64,000 bases of DNA from Macrotrachela quadricornifera (lineage: Eukaryota > Rotifera > Eurotatoria > Philodinida > Philodinidae). The position numbers and the translations under genes are program-made. Where the stretch lies: the NCBI GenBank assembly GCA_022393335.1, contig JAJEKB010021337.1:1421938-1485937 (forward strand). The letters run 5' to 3'. The notes beneath the pieces are model-generated. The model was not told the origin of the DNA. It worked only from the letters and a program-made list of their open reading frames with translations, and made no database searches. Of this stretch, positions 35,593 to 46,777 are shown one piece after another (positions within the stretch are counted from its first letter, which is position 1; each line of letters begins with the position of its first letter).

Positions 35593-36423
35593 CAGATCAG
35601 AACACGGAACGGAGTACCAGTGCCACCGGGAGAACCCAGTTCTATAGCATACATTTATTCTGTTGGTTGTAGTCAGGGCCTAAATTCCGAAACTGACGAT
35701 GTGTTTGTCCACAGGGTAGCGGTTCCATACCATGTCACAGCAGAGAAAACTTTTGAAGTGCCGTCAGATCCCCAAATACTATAATAATATGCATAGTCTT
35801 TGGCCCTCAAGTGCTATTACACTATTTGTCGTTTGATTCTCGATCCAGAAAATGACGGTGAGCTTGAGTACTTGTTCGTAAGGTAGTCGTTCGAATCTAC
35901 AGTCAAGGGACCTAGTAGAAAGGCTCAATCCACGCTACGTGCATAAATATCTCTTCCATACATTCATAAAATTATCGCATGTATAAAAGCATTCCACAAG
36001 CTAACGTTTTACCAGGCATTTACTAATGCATCATGAAGAATGATTACATACCAGTAGCCTTACACACTCAAGGTCTACTAAAAAGATATCTACTTCATTC
36101 CTCACAAGCTATTATACATAAATACTCATAACTTCTTAAAGCACCATATACATAGCATGGTCAGGAACGTAACCATAACTCATCTTAAACTAGGTGACAT
36201 TCGGTCAAATTTCCATAAATTCTTGCAAATGCTTTCGGATTGGACTCCAATTCGGCAAGCGCTAGTGTTTAGTGTTAACCTAAGTCAGATTGATCGAAAA
36301 TGGCGAAAAATCATATTTTACCCTTAGGACTGGCCCATAACTGGTCCCGAAGTTGTCCATAACTGACTCAAATTGGCTCTAGTTGCTTAAAAGTCATATG
36401 AACATCTTGGACTTGATCTGAGG

Positions 36424-36683
36424 CAGAGATGTCCATCGCGGCAGCGGCAGTCTTTTTTAAAGAACATTGGAAAACAGCATGTTTTTGGTAGAAACTTTAC
36501 TTTTTACATATAGAACAATGTAGAGCTGAATGAATTTGATAGTTTACTAGCAATATCTGTTGTCTGATACAGTTGGAACAGTGAAATTCGAAACGATTTT
36601 TTGAAAACCATCGCGGCAGCGGCTAGTTTATGTTAGACCGCGGCGCGGCAGCGGTAGATTTTCAGCTGCGATGGACATCTCTG
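36424..36683. mobile_element. hAT MITE, 260 bp, exact target duplication
   Basis: The termini are CAGAGATGTCCATCGC, exact inverse complements of each other. The flanking duplication ATCTGAGG is exact on both sides (36416-36423, 36684-36691). Subterminal GCGGCAGCGG motifs occur near both ends. These are standard hAT features. Confidence 0.92.
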
Positions 36684-37346
36684 ATCTGAGGTTTTGCGAG
36701 AACTACCTTAGATTCTGTGGGATCGCCTTAAATTCATCTGGAATTGACCCAGACTGCGTGATTTCCAGATCAGTTGGTTTCAATTATTACGGCTGCAGGT
36801 CAATTCTCTATAATTCTATGGTTGTCCTGACGATCTTATGATACTTCTATCTAATAGCTCTTAGGTACCAAATAGTTCGTTTATATAGTAACTGTGGATA
36901 AGCTAGATTAGGGATGCACCGGTGACGGTGATAAACCGTTGCACCGTCCACCGGTGCACCGTATACGCACCGATCCAGATATAGTACGATAATTGTAACA
37001 GTCCACAAAGGGTTGGTTCAAAAAGATGAAATTATTAGGCATGCAACTCTGAATTTGATGATAACGACAACAATCATACGAAAGTACAGCAATGACTTGT
37101 CTTTTCATATAACTAACATGCGATAATGTAAAAGCGCTTGAAAATTCAAAAACGCTCATACAATCATATTTTGTTAAGGCACCCCCTCAGAAACGAACTC
37201 TGTTATTTCCCATCCGATTTTGACCAAAGTTTCAGAGAATGTTAGTCTTGGCTAGGTTAGACTAATCAAAGTATCTTCCCAAATCTCTAAGAAACCAATG
37301 AGTTACAGTCAATTTATTGGTCAAAAGTACACTTCACGCGGACAAG

Positions 37347-37655
37347 GTTTTCCCTATAAAGATATTGGCTAAGCATGTTGGCGTCACATTTAACTTGTAG
37401 GGTGCCGTTAGGGCCACATCCTAACGATCTTCGATTTTAAATTTCTCTTTGTTTAATTTTGAAAAATACTTTTTCGAAACATGTTCAAATTCAAAGCGCC
37501 AATAAAAATGAAATATCTAAGTTTTTTATTTAAACAAAAGAGAAATTTGAAAATCGGAGATCGTGAGGATCTGGCCCTAGAGGCACTCTACAAATTAAAT
37601 GTGACGCCGACATGCTTAGCCCATATCCTTATAGAGAAAACCTTGCCCACGTAAA
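37347..37655. repeat. Fold-back inside the nested hAT element
   Basis: The left arm (CAAGGTTTTCCCTATAAAGA, GCTAAGCATGTTGGCGTCAC) is repeated inverted at the right (GTGACGCCGACATGCTTAGC, AAAACCTTG). Arms are about 115 bases around an 80-base loop. No coding sequence. Confidence 0.8.
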
Positions 37656-38377
37656 CGGTATGGTCGGAAAAATTGATTTTGAGAAAATCGCTAAACAAAC
37701 TTTTTTAGTGTATTTCAATTTGATCAATGTATTCTGTCGTTGGTCATAACTAGAGAGGTGAAACTTTCAGAACTAAAAGATTTTGATTAGTCCTATATGT
37801 CATACAAATTTCAGCTCTATCGATCAAACGAAAGTATGAAAAGGATCATTAACACTGTATTCTCAGTAGCACATCCTCAGAAAATAAGTCGTTAAAAAAA
37901 AAGACCAACATACACATTTTGGCAAAACAAATTATGCCAGTTTGTAGTTCATCAGAAGGGTTATCAGAATATGTATCAATCTCAAGACCGATTATTTTCT
38001 CAAAAAATTGACTTTTCTGAGGGAGATTCTTAATCAAAAAAATGGTCAACCAGATGGCAGCAAAGTGTCACTTGCTTATGAAATTAATAATTGTAGGAGA
38101 TTTTATGAGGACTTTTGTAGAGCACCCTTGATAACCTTAGATTGGCCTGGACAACCTTGTGTTCCGTCCTTATCTTCATGTAGAATACCTATGACAACCT
38201 CAACTGGGCCCTCACAACCCTATAATGCGCCTTTATCTTCATAGAGAATAAATGCCTCGAAACCTGATTGGCTGAAACTCTTTTATGACTAACTATTCCC
38301 GAGATTCCTCGCAACAGAAACGGCCGAGCCAGAGAATGACCGAGCCGGAGAAGCTTGAGGTCGGTGCATGCCTAGGT

Positions 38378-38535
38378 ACTACCATAGTACAGTACTTAAA
38401 AACCGAAGAGTACTCCTATAGTATAGCAGTTGATGGTCGAAGAGTACCTGTATAGTATAGCTGTTGAGGACCTAAGAGTACTCTTATAGTATTGTACTTG
38501 AAGACCCAAGGATATCTCTATAGTATAGTACTTCG
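38378..38535. repeat. Short tandem repeat of about 40 bases
   Basis: Four imperfect units share GAGTACTCxTATAGTATAG followed by a variable GTTGATGGTCGAA/GTTGAGGACCTAA segment. They lie inside the nested hAT element. Confidence 0.7.
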
Positions 38536-38950
38536 ATTTCCGGGAATCCTGACACTGAGAATAACCGAGCTTGGAAAGCTCGGGGTCGGCGCATGCTTAG
38601 TTATTATTTAAATTTATATTACTTGTCCTGATTTATAAAAAAATCTTTTTAATTCATTAGTGAAATCAATTGAAATTTGTTCTGTCACCTCAACTCAAAA
38701 AGCTAAGCTTGAAAAAATAAATCCATTATGAGTTGCTTCACATTGAAGCAGTAATTAACTAAAAATTGATCGGTGCATCCTAGGCTAGATGATGCGCTGA
38801 TATTATAGGAAATTATTTTCTATAGACTCGCTAAAAAAGAAACGATTTAATAAACAAATATTAAATGTATGGGTATATGGGACAGAGCTGAGTACCCTCC
38901 AGTGGCACTGGAACCCAGTTAACTGGCGCTGATGCATGCCTATTCTTTAC

Positions 38951-40162
38951 CAATTCGCACTTGTTGGATTTGATTTATTTTCTAGATATTTTTGAAAAAC
39001 ATTTCAAAAAAAAATATTCTCTAAGATGACTGATATTATGATATGAGATCCGACTATCTATAGCAGCCTGGTTTACCTCTCTTTATTTGATTTCAGTTCA
39101 ACAACTTATTATAGAAGTGAGTGAACCGAAAGCTCCATCAGATAATGTGTAATACATGTAATTTCTTTTCTTTTTTAAATAGGATTTATTCCACTAGGAA
39201 ATCCAGTTCTATCTTTCCAGTGATTATCAATTCAGAAGGCGATGCAGTCAAATGAAGTGGTCGAATAGATAGAAGTTCAACGTGAATAGAAAGGACATAA
39301 ACTATACTTACTCTTTCTTAAAGATAGCAGTGGATGAATAATGTTGCACTCTTAAAATACTGGAAAGATATAATTGTTAAACAATATTGACTTACAGGAT
39401 GTTTTTATCGCAATGAATGAGAACAGTAGATAGTTTTAAATGAAATGAGTTTTTTTTTTCTTTTTTTTCCAAATGAGAAACACAATGATATAAGTTTTTT
39501 TTGAATAAATTTTGTAAGGTGGTGCGTTTGTGAAACTCATATTTCTATTGGTTGAAAAAAGAATTTCATCTTTAAAAAAAAACATCTTGGATACTGAAAA
39601 AAATCATCATATGCACCATTCTTCTGCATGAACAAACACCATCGTGAAAACTAAAGATTCTTTCTTTTTCTATTCTATTCAACAAAAAATTTATTTCATT
39701 TTGATTGAATAGATATTTTTCAAGTAACTACATAGTATAACTAAGTAACTTCTATATAATCAAATATTTAATATGAAAAGCTTCTTTATTGAATTTCCGA
39801 TAGTCTATAGTAGTTAACTAGTTAATTTGAATAGTAACTATTTAATTTCAATTACTTTTTTGCTAGAGAGCTACTTCAATTACATACATCATATTCTCTT
39901 TCTTCTCTTTGTGAACATACCATTCATGTGAAAACAAATAGGCACAGTATTTGCTTTTCAATGCTAAAGTGGTCTAATAATAATCAATTAAAGTAAGTAA
40001 ACTTAGCATCTACAAGTTACTTTTTAACGTATGACGTTACTTTTTTTTCATGTAAAAAATTACTTCTATATTTTAACGATAAAGAAATAAGAATTAATAT
40101 AGAAATAAATGAATATAAAACTGCTCCGAAGAATATAATAGATTTTTTAAAAAAAATCTAAT
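38951..40162. other. AT-rich intergenic DNA
   Basis: Many stops in every frame, poly-T/poly-A runs, no recognised exon or repeat end. Confidence 0.3.
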
Positions 40163-40596
40163 TTATACAACTTTCCGATAAGAAGCTCTCATTGTCATCA
40201 CAAACAATAGAAAAGTGAAAAATACAATCTGTATAGCGTGACTGATCCTAATTACATCACCATTTTTCAACATTTTTTTGTAGAAATTCAATGTCTCGGC
40301 TTCTCTACATCCATTTGAGCTGATTTTTTGACTGTGCAATAGAGTAAATACTTCTCTATTCATTCGCATGCTTTTTGTCGAAAAATAATAAGATTTGAAT
40401 GAGCAGTAACTGTGAGAAGAAAACCTACTCCAAAATTTGTCTCATTCAATCCTCTGCCTAATTGCATCATTGCAGCAAAAATGCACGAAACTACTGGTAA
40501 TAATATTTTTTCGGTCGTAAAACTGTAACTTTTTAAATTAAAACTTATATCATTATATTCGCTGCATTGAGTTCTATCGATTGATATGTTTTTCAT
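40163..40596 (-). pseudogene. Small multi-pass membrane protein with a one-base frameshift
   Basis: An ATG frame (40596-40360) encodes a short hydrophilic head (MKNISIDRTQCSEYND) and two hydrophobic segments (EKILLPVVSCIFAAMMQ and FGVGFLLTVTAHSNLII). It hits a stop right after a five-base homopolymer (T-run 40372-40376 on the plus strand). The overlapping frame at 40369-40163 continues with a hydrophilic loop and a third hydrophobic segment (IQIVFFTFLLFVMTM). One extra base in the homopolymer would join them into a protein of about 147 residues. It could be a real inactivation or a sequencing slip. The family is not recognised. Confidence 0.5.
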
Positions 40597-42371
40597 TTTG
40601 ATTAGTCTATATCTTCATATCTTTTTTTCTTGTTTCAATCGAGTTATAGGTGTAATGCAATTAAGGCGCTTGACTTAATTCCATCATACCAGCTATTTCT
40701 ATGCCCTAACTCCATCATACAATGGAAAATACATGAAAAATTACTCGTGATCAGAAAAAAAGATGTTGACGCTACCAGAAGTATGGGATTTCACTGAATC
40801 ATCAATAGAAAAATGTAGCTAAAGTAAAGGCCTATTAATTTGTATAAAAGACAACAAGTTTTCATTTTGCTATTTTGTTTATTTTCTCTATATCAGAGAA
40901 TGAATGTTTGTTACTAGTTTATGAGAGAAGCGAGAGTTTAGAAATTAAAGTTTTGGATATATAGTGATGTTCTTTTTATTTGAATTTAATAATGACAAAC
41001 AAGAATATCCTATGTAACGAATAACATAAATAGAATAAATTTTCATTTTTTATTATGAAAAGCAGCATATCGAGATTAGTACTCTGTTTAAGCGAGAGAA
41101 AGATAAAATATACTTTTTTCTTGATATAACTATTTATTTTATTTATATATATATATAGAATTTTCTATCTTTTCTGTTGTTTACTAGCTGTTATGTCGTT
41201 CATTATCAGTGTAATGAAAGAATAGTATTAATAATAATAATAACAAGACACCAATAATACAGTAATTGATAATAATAATATAATGAAATAAAATCATAAT
41301 AATAAAACACTGATAACATAATTCTATATTAATATAATGAAAACCAATATAACATAACCATCAATTAATTAACATTTATGAATAACTATAATATATGAGT
41401 AAACCAATACATTGTAATTATTTTAAATAATGCAAATAAGTAACCATAAAACCATAAAATTATTTTCATGTAGTAGTTTTATATGATCAAAATTGTACAT
41501 TGATAATAATAATTGTGATACACAAGTGACACTTTAGAGTGGAATTTTGTAATAACGAAGTATATTATGTCTCATGTTTATTTGTCGACGTTGGAAATAT
41601 TTGATTTTTGGGCATAGGTAGTGTGGAATAATAGATGATTGCTGAAGATATATCTTTGTTGGAAATGATTGCACTTTTATATGAAGAAATGTTTTGTGTA
41701 TTGAATTGTGGTGTAATATTCAATGAATTTTTGTGTTTGAAGGGATGAGTTGATGAAGAAAGCGGGTTGTGATAAGAATTAATAGATAGTTTTTAACTGT
41801 CCAGTGTGAAGTAGATTATAAAGGGTTGAGTCATAGATTTTAGATTCTATGAAAAGGAAAACTTTATTTAGATCCGTTCAGGAACTCTAAGAAATATTGT
41901 ATCACAACAAACTTTAGGCTTCAATTGATTTGACAATGATTGTTGTTGTCGGATGGTTCGTCACCGGATGGTTTATTATCGGCGCATCTGAAATTGTGTA
42001 CGGTTTTGTTAATTTTCGAAAAAGTCAAAAGTATATACCTATGTCCATATGAATGTCTGATGTTCGAGCACCTTCGCGTCTTACGTCATTGTCAGTTTTT
42101 GGAATACCATCTGGATAGATGTATAGAGGTGTTGATCGATCGATACCGTTAAGTTTTGGTTCCCTCTATCGTATTAATATTAGCAAAGTTAACTTTAACA
42201 GCATTATCATTGACATGAAAATCTGATCTTATTCATTATTTGAATGATGGTGATTCAAATCCAATACCAATGCACCTATAGTTAATTACTCAAGATCTTA
42301 AGTATTAATTTTTGTATAAAATGAACATCAAAAGAAAAACTACATAAAACTACACAACTTCTTCAAAATTA
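40597..42371. other. AT-rich intergenic DNA with TAA microsatellite
   Basis: Between about 41230 and 41300 the sequence is rich in AATAATAAT repeats, and a (TA)n run lies near 41146. No coding exon is supported. A 70-codon frame at 41940-42152 has no recognisable character. Confidence 0.35.
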
Positions 42372-43140
42372 ATGAAAGAACTTTGTGCTAGTAAATATGA
42401 ACAAGAGATAACGGAACAAGAATTTCATTTAATTCAGCAGCAAATTACTTCTTATAATTCATCATGTTAATCATTTGACTATTCATCATTATCTAAAGTA
42501 ACATTAATTGATTCTATTCAAAATATGAATATTCGAAAACAATTCTTAGAACAATATAAAGAAATTGTTGAGCAAGCTAAAAATACTATAATATCTATCT
42601 ATATGAAGACAGTTGAAGAACAAAGATATAAATATCGAAAAAAGTTTAATGTTAATATGAAGAAAATGTGATCTGATCGACGTTTATCTGTTGATAACGA
42701 AAAGATACCTTTAATTATGATTAATCTTATTGAACAACGTTATAAAAAAATCAGAGAAGGTATTATCTGCATCTACAAATTCAAAGCAGCTCGATCTATT
42801 CGATTTCATTTGAATTCATAATTTTTTGAATAAAAGACTTTATATATGATTTGTTTTCTTATTTGTTTCATAGAACTATTCATTTTGTTATTTTTCTTCT
42901 TTTTCTTTTAAATAAAAAATATAAGTTTATTATTATACAAGGATTTATATTGTCATAATGGATCTCAACGATACCATTGAACAGTTCGATTATCAATTTT
43001 TCAATCAAAGACATAGAAAAAAATGTTATGGTAATCGACCAGATGAACGTTTTCGAAGTAGATTTCATGCATGAAATATGAAAACAGCAACAATAGCAAA
43101 ATTACTTGAAATAAATGTGGAAACCTCAGATTTAAATCCG
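42372..43140 (+). pseudogene. Decayed gene for a basic, coiled-coil-like protein
   Basis: One plus-strand frame from 42372 encodes KELCASKYEQEITEQEFHL, then after a stop IRKQFLEQYKEIVEQAKN and VEEQRYKYRKKFNVNMKKM, a TGA, and SDRRLSVDNEKIPLIMINLI. In-frame TAA (about 42467) and TGA (about 42670) codons break it. A second block from 42959 encodes NQRHRKKCYGNRPDERFRSR, a stop, then MKTATIAKLLEI. The Arg/Lys/Cys-rich block followed by a TxAKLL helix resembles a domain I associate with repetitive bdelloid proteins of unknown role; this recollection is uncertain. The remnant is non-functional. Confidence 0.5.
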
Positions 43141-43855
43141 AGAGTTATGTGTACTTCAAAAGGTGAATAAGACAGATGAGTTATGCAAGAATGTGTCGAC
43201 TAGAGCCTGTCGGATGTGGATCTGAAAATTTTAAGTTGATCAAGTCTAGGCAAGTTCTGACTCTGTAAATAATTATTGATTAGAAAAAATATTCACTATA
43301 CACAATAATTCTTGCTTTGATTTTCTTTAGTTTTTGTTTATTTTCTTCAGAAAACGGTGAATTTATTTATGAATAAACTAGGATTTTGTGTTTATTACAA
43401 CGGTACTCATTATGATGCTCTTTTACCTTTTCAACATAACCCTCAACAACTTCCACCACGCTTTGATTTAATTAGCATGAATGTATACTCTATATATATA
43501 ATGTCGAATGTCACGTCTGGTCCCTCTCTCATTGGTCAATTTTTTCGACCAATCAGATTTCAGCAAAGGATCTCTCTGTTAGTATTCGAATGAAGCATGG
43601 GCATGTTCGGACCATTTAGGAGTTATCAAGAGGTGTCTTTAATATGGCCTGAACAACTCTATGTTTCATATGGATGATAGTCGAAGTCTAATATTGGCCC
43701 ATGATATATACAAGGCAAAGTAAGCCCACCTCCTCGTGGTGTTTACCGGGTAATGCCAATGGGTCTATGCGCATGTCTCCTAAATTACACAACACGGGAT
43801 AATCATATTTCGTCCACAATCGAAAAAACTGCCCAATTTGCCCGGAGTATAGCTA
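43141..43855. repeat. Non-coding DNA with a relative of the 478-960 fold-back
   Basis: The sequence from about 43520 to 43680 (GACCAATCAGATTTCAGCAA, GGAGTTATCAAGAGGTGTC, CTATGTTTCAT) matches the loop and one arm of the first fold-back in the window. The partner arm is missing, so this is a partial copy. Confidence 0.6.
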
Positions 43856-44035
43856 TCGGGTGGTCCAGAATAAATGGGTAGTTTAACATTTTGAAATTTT
43901 TTCTATATAGTCTGAACCATTTTTAATACTTTTATTACCAAAAGATGCGTCATGAAAATCTCTACTAAATTATATAATGATATCTAATATCAGCTGTAAA
44001 TATGAAAAAATTAACAAACAACATTATGGGGCTCT

Positions 44036-44622
44036 AATATATCTAACTTTCTAGAGTTTTATTCTCAACAAATTCAGATTGTTTTATTTTATTCGTTCAC
44101 TTTTTAGGATATTAATAACGAATAACTAGCGCTTTCATAGCGCACGAAACGCTCCATATTTTATGATATAGTCAAACATATATTCATATTGACATGTGTG
44201 TAGCATAGAGTAATTCTTTCTTTTTTAAATTTTGCAAAAATACGGCTTGGATCAACAGCAATTGAAAAGTATTTAGAAAAAAGCGCATACGTTGATTAAA
44301 AATTTATGTTTTTCCATTATTCTAACTCTATTTTACAGAATAAAGAGCATCGTATTGTATCCAAGTGTCTAAACTTAAATATATTCTTTGTTTTCAATGA
44401 AATGAGCAAGATAATCTTAATTTTGATCGTTTTTCACTTAGTTTTAAGAGATTATATGGTTTTCGATTCATTGTACTCAGTTGAAAAGGGTTTGGATATA
44501 TATCACAAGAAAGAGCACATTTAATTGTACAAGAAACCTTCCTCAACGATTTGATTTATTGTACAATCGTATAAAACAATCTGAATTTGTTGAGAATAAA
44601 ACTCTAGAAAGTTAGATATATT
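44036..44622. repeat. Nested fold-back
   Basis: TATCTAACTTTCTAGAGTTT near 44038 is repeated inverted as AAACTCTAGAAAGTTAGATA near 44600. The arms extend about 50 bases through CAACAAATTCAGATTGTTTT. The interior is unrelated and contains a 72-codon frame without recognisable features. Confidence 0.8.
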
Positions 44623-44627
44623 AGAGC

Positions 44628-45014
44628 AAGGGGGAAAAAGCGGATCCTGGATCCTTGGATCCTCATGGATCCTTGGATCCTGGTGGATCCTCATGGATCC
44701 TTGGATCCTGATGGATCCTCATGGATCCTTGGATCCTGCTGGATCCTACGATAAAATGAATATATTTTAATAACATTAAGTAGTATCATTGAAACATATC
44801 AATATTTTTGTAAGGCTCGAGTGGATCCAACGATAGAGGTTCAGCGTTTTCTCCCTTGACGTAGTATCATTAAAATATATTAATTTTATCGTAGGATCCA
44901 GCAGGATCCAAGGATCCATGAGGATCCATGAGGATCCACGAGGATCCAAGGATCCATCAGGATCCATGAGGATCCAAGGATCCAAGGATCCGCTTTTTCC
45001 CCCTTGTATTAGAG
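44628..45014. mobile_element. Fold-back with arrays of GGATCC sites
   Basis: The ends AAGGGGGAAAAAGCGGATCC are perfect inverse complements. Each end leads into an array of GGATCC hexamers: 12 between 44641 and 44752, one near 44822, and 11 between 44893 and 44995. Most are spaced by TT, CAT, GGT, GAT or GCT triplet-like linkers. GGATCC is itself a palindrome, so the arms form nested hairpins. The open frame on the minus strand (repeated LDPWI/MDP) is a by-product of the array. Confidence 0.85.
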
Positions 45015-45190
45015 CCCCATAATGTTGTTTGTTAACTTTTTCATACTTACAGCTGAGATCAAATGTCATTATATAATCTTGTAGAAACTTTTATGGCGCA
45101 TCTTTTGGTAATAAAAGTATTAAAAATGATTCAGACTATATAGAGAAAATTTCAAAATACTAAACTACCCATTTATTCTGGACCACCCGA

Positions 45191-46777
45191 TATGTATTCC
45201 TAAATCCTAAATTAACATGACTATGCCTATCTATGAGTTATTTTCGAATTGATGTTGTGTAGTAAGTGGTGGATTTATATTCAAATTCGAACTAGGCAAC
45301 TCATGCTTCTTAGTTTTTTCTATATGATCCTATCTTCGGTCAAGGGAATGTTTGCATTCCTGAGGAAGAGTACATATTGTTTTTTATAATGAACTCACGT
45401 GTCAAACAAGTTTGTATCTCCGATAAGGAGCATTCATTTATCTTCACATTCTAGAATCTTAAACAGTATTGACTACTTTACTAGTGATATAAACTTGCAC
45501 CGAATTGGAAGATTGTACTAAAGATATCATATATATTACTATAGTAGTACAGCCAAACTAGTAACATTAATAATTATATATCTCTGCTTGAATGGTCTCG
45601 GAAACCGAACCTTTTCAGAGCGTTTAATAGCTCAATGAAGTCTATCACTTGGGTATATACTCGATTCAAAAGTGAGGAGACAGTTGGGGTGCTCCCTTGT
45701 AAACGTAATTCTGCTTGAACAACCCCTAATTAGTCTTAAACATACTTGATTTTAGTTAATAATAGAAACGAACGACTAGCCGCTTCTCTGTGCATCCGTA
45801 CTTCTTCATTCTTTGTAGCTTTCTCTATACAATCTATCTTATTTATCCTTGCAGTTCTCCAATTTTCCTGTACGATCGATGTAGATATCCTAGTTACACA
45901 ATTTCATTTACATAACCCATTATTAGATTTGTGAGTACTTAAATATCTACGCTGAAACTAATGTAATTGATGAAGAGCTCAGCATCAAAATTCCATCATT
46001 AGTTGAAATTTAGGCATGGAAAAGTGTAATTGGAAGAGAGTATGAGCTCACAAACTTCTGATTCATTGTATTTTCAGCCTGATAAAATCTCATTTGTCCT
46101 AAACCTAGCATTGAAAATTTATGATTGAGTGAATTTTTTAACTCCAACTCTTTTATTGGTTGAAAACGGAACACCAAAATTTCCTAACGAGATTGACCTC
46201 TGACTTGAAAAACTATAATTGGGGAAGAAAGCGAGCTCGAAAACATTTGATTCTATGAAATCTGGAGCCAAAAACATGTGCTTGGTTCAAATTACGACAT
46301 CGAAAAATTTAAATTGGGTCATCTTCCAGATTGCGAAAAACGGTTTTGTAATCTTGCGCTTATTTAACCTGCGCATTATGACCTGGCGCAAGCAAATGTA
46401 CACACGAAATCCTATTCTCATTTTTCATACAACCTCAATTTGGTCGAAACGTTAAGCGTTGAGTTGACCTTGAAGTGTGATTCTTTGATCGATTTTCCTA
46501 AGAACATGTTGTTTTGATCTTTGATCCCGATGGCAAGCAAACAAGCAAACAATTTTTTTTTTCATATGACTCTCCCTTCAGTCGCGGGAAAAATCTTATC
46601 ATTTGATTCAGTTATTATTTCATGGTTGTTTACATACTGTAATCAATACTTCTTTTCTTCTTAACAATTTCTTCCTCCGAATTTCCCACAGCAATCGAAA
46701 AAAAGAGATAACAGTTACTATAAAATCATCGTACGATAATATTTTTTTATTCATCACTCTTAACTATAGACAGAACG
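45191..46777. other. Intergenic DNA upstream of the metalloproteinase gene
   Basis: No exon, repeat end or RNA gene is supported. Short frames at 45746-45934, 46219-46455 and 46603-46848 lack motifs and splice support. Confidence 0.3.

Larger units (their letters stand above)
36909..38782. mobile_element. Second hAT-like element, 1.87 kb, nested
   Basis: The left end is TAGGGATGCACCGGTG and the right end is the inverse complement of TAGGATGCACCGATC. The flanks are AGCTAGAT (36901-36908) and GGCTAGAT (38783-38790), seven of eight identical. Internal GGTCGGTGCATGCCTAG-like motifs near 38353 and 38590 resemble the end and may be subterminal binding repeats or further ends. No transposase is seen. 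Confidence 0.6.
35136..38942. mobile_element. hAT-type element, 3.8 kb, carrying several nested insertions
   Basis: The left end is TAGGTATGCGCCAGTG and the right end is the inverse complement of TAGGCATGCATCAGCGCCAG. The flanking octamers are TTCTATAC (35128-35135) and TTCTTTAC (38943-38950), seven of eight identical. A further subterminal block (GTACCAGTGCCACCGGGAGAACCCAGTT-like near 35612, inverted near 38892) supports one element. No transposase is recognisable. The interior is occupied by a perfect fold-back, a hAT MITE and another hAT-like element, listed separately. The ends are diverged, so this is moderately supported. Confidence 0.6.
43856..45190. mobile_element. Mariner-type fold-back with two nested fold-backs
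   Basis: The ends are TCGGGTGGTCCAGAATAAAT and its inverse complement. The arms run for about 180 bases (43856-44036 and 45010-45190), including GAACCATTTTTAATACTTTT, and are flanked by TA. Within it sit a second fold-back (44036-44622) and a BamHI-rich fold-back (44628-45014). There is no transposase. The first 11-12 bases of its TIR recur in the element at 58441. Confidence 0.82.

Noticed and set aside
38008..38244. Plus-strand Pro/Ser-rich 78-codon frame
   Set aside because: Lies in transposon-derived, repeated sequence with no recognisable domain.
44776..45069. Minus-strand frame rich in LDPWI and MDP repeats
   Set aside because: Direct by-product of the GGATCC arrays in the fold-back.
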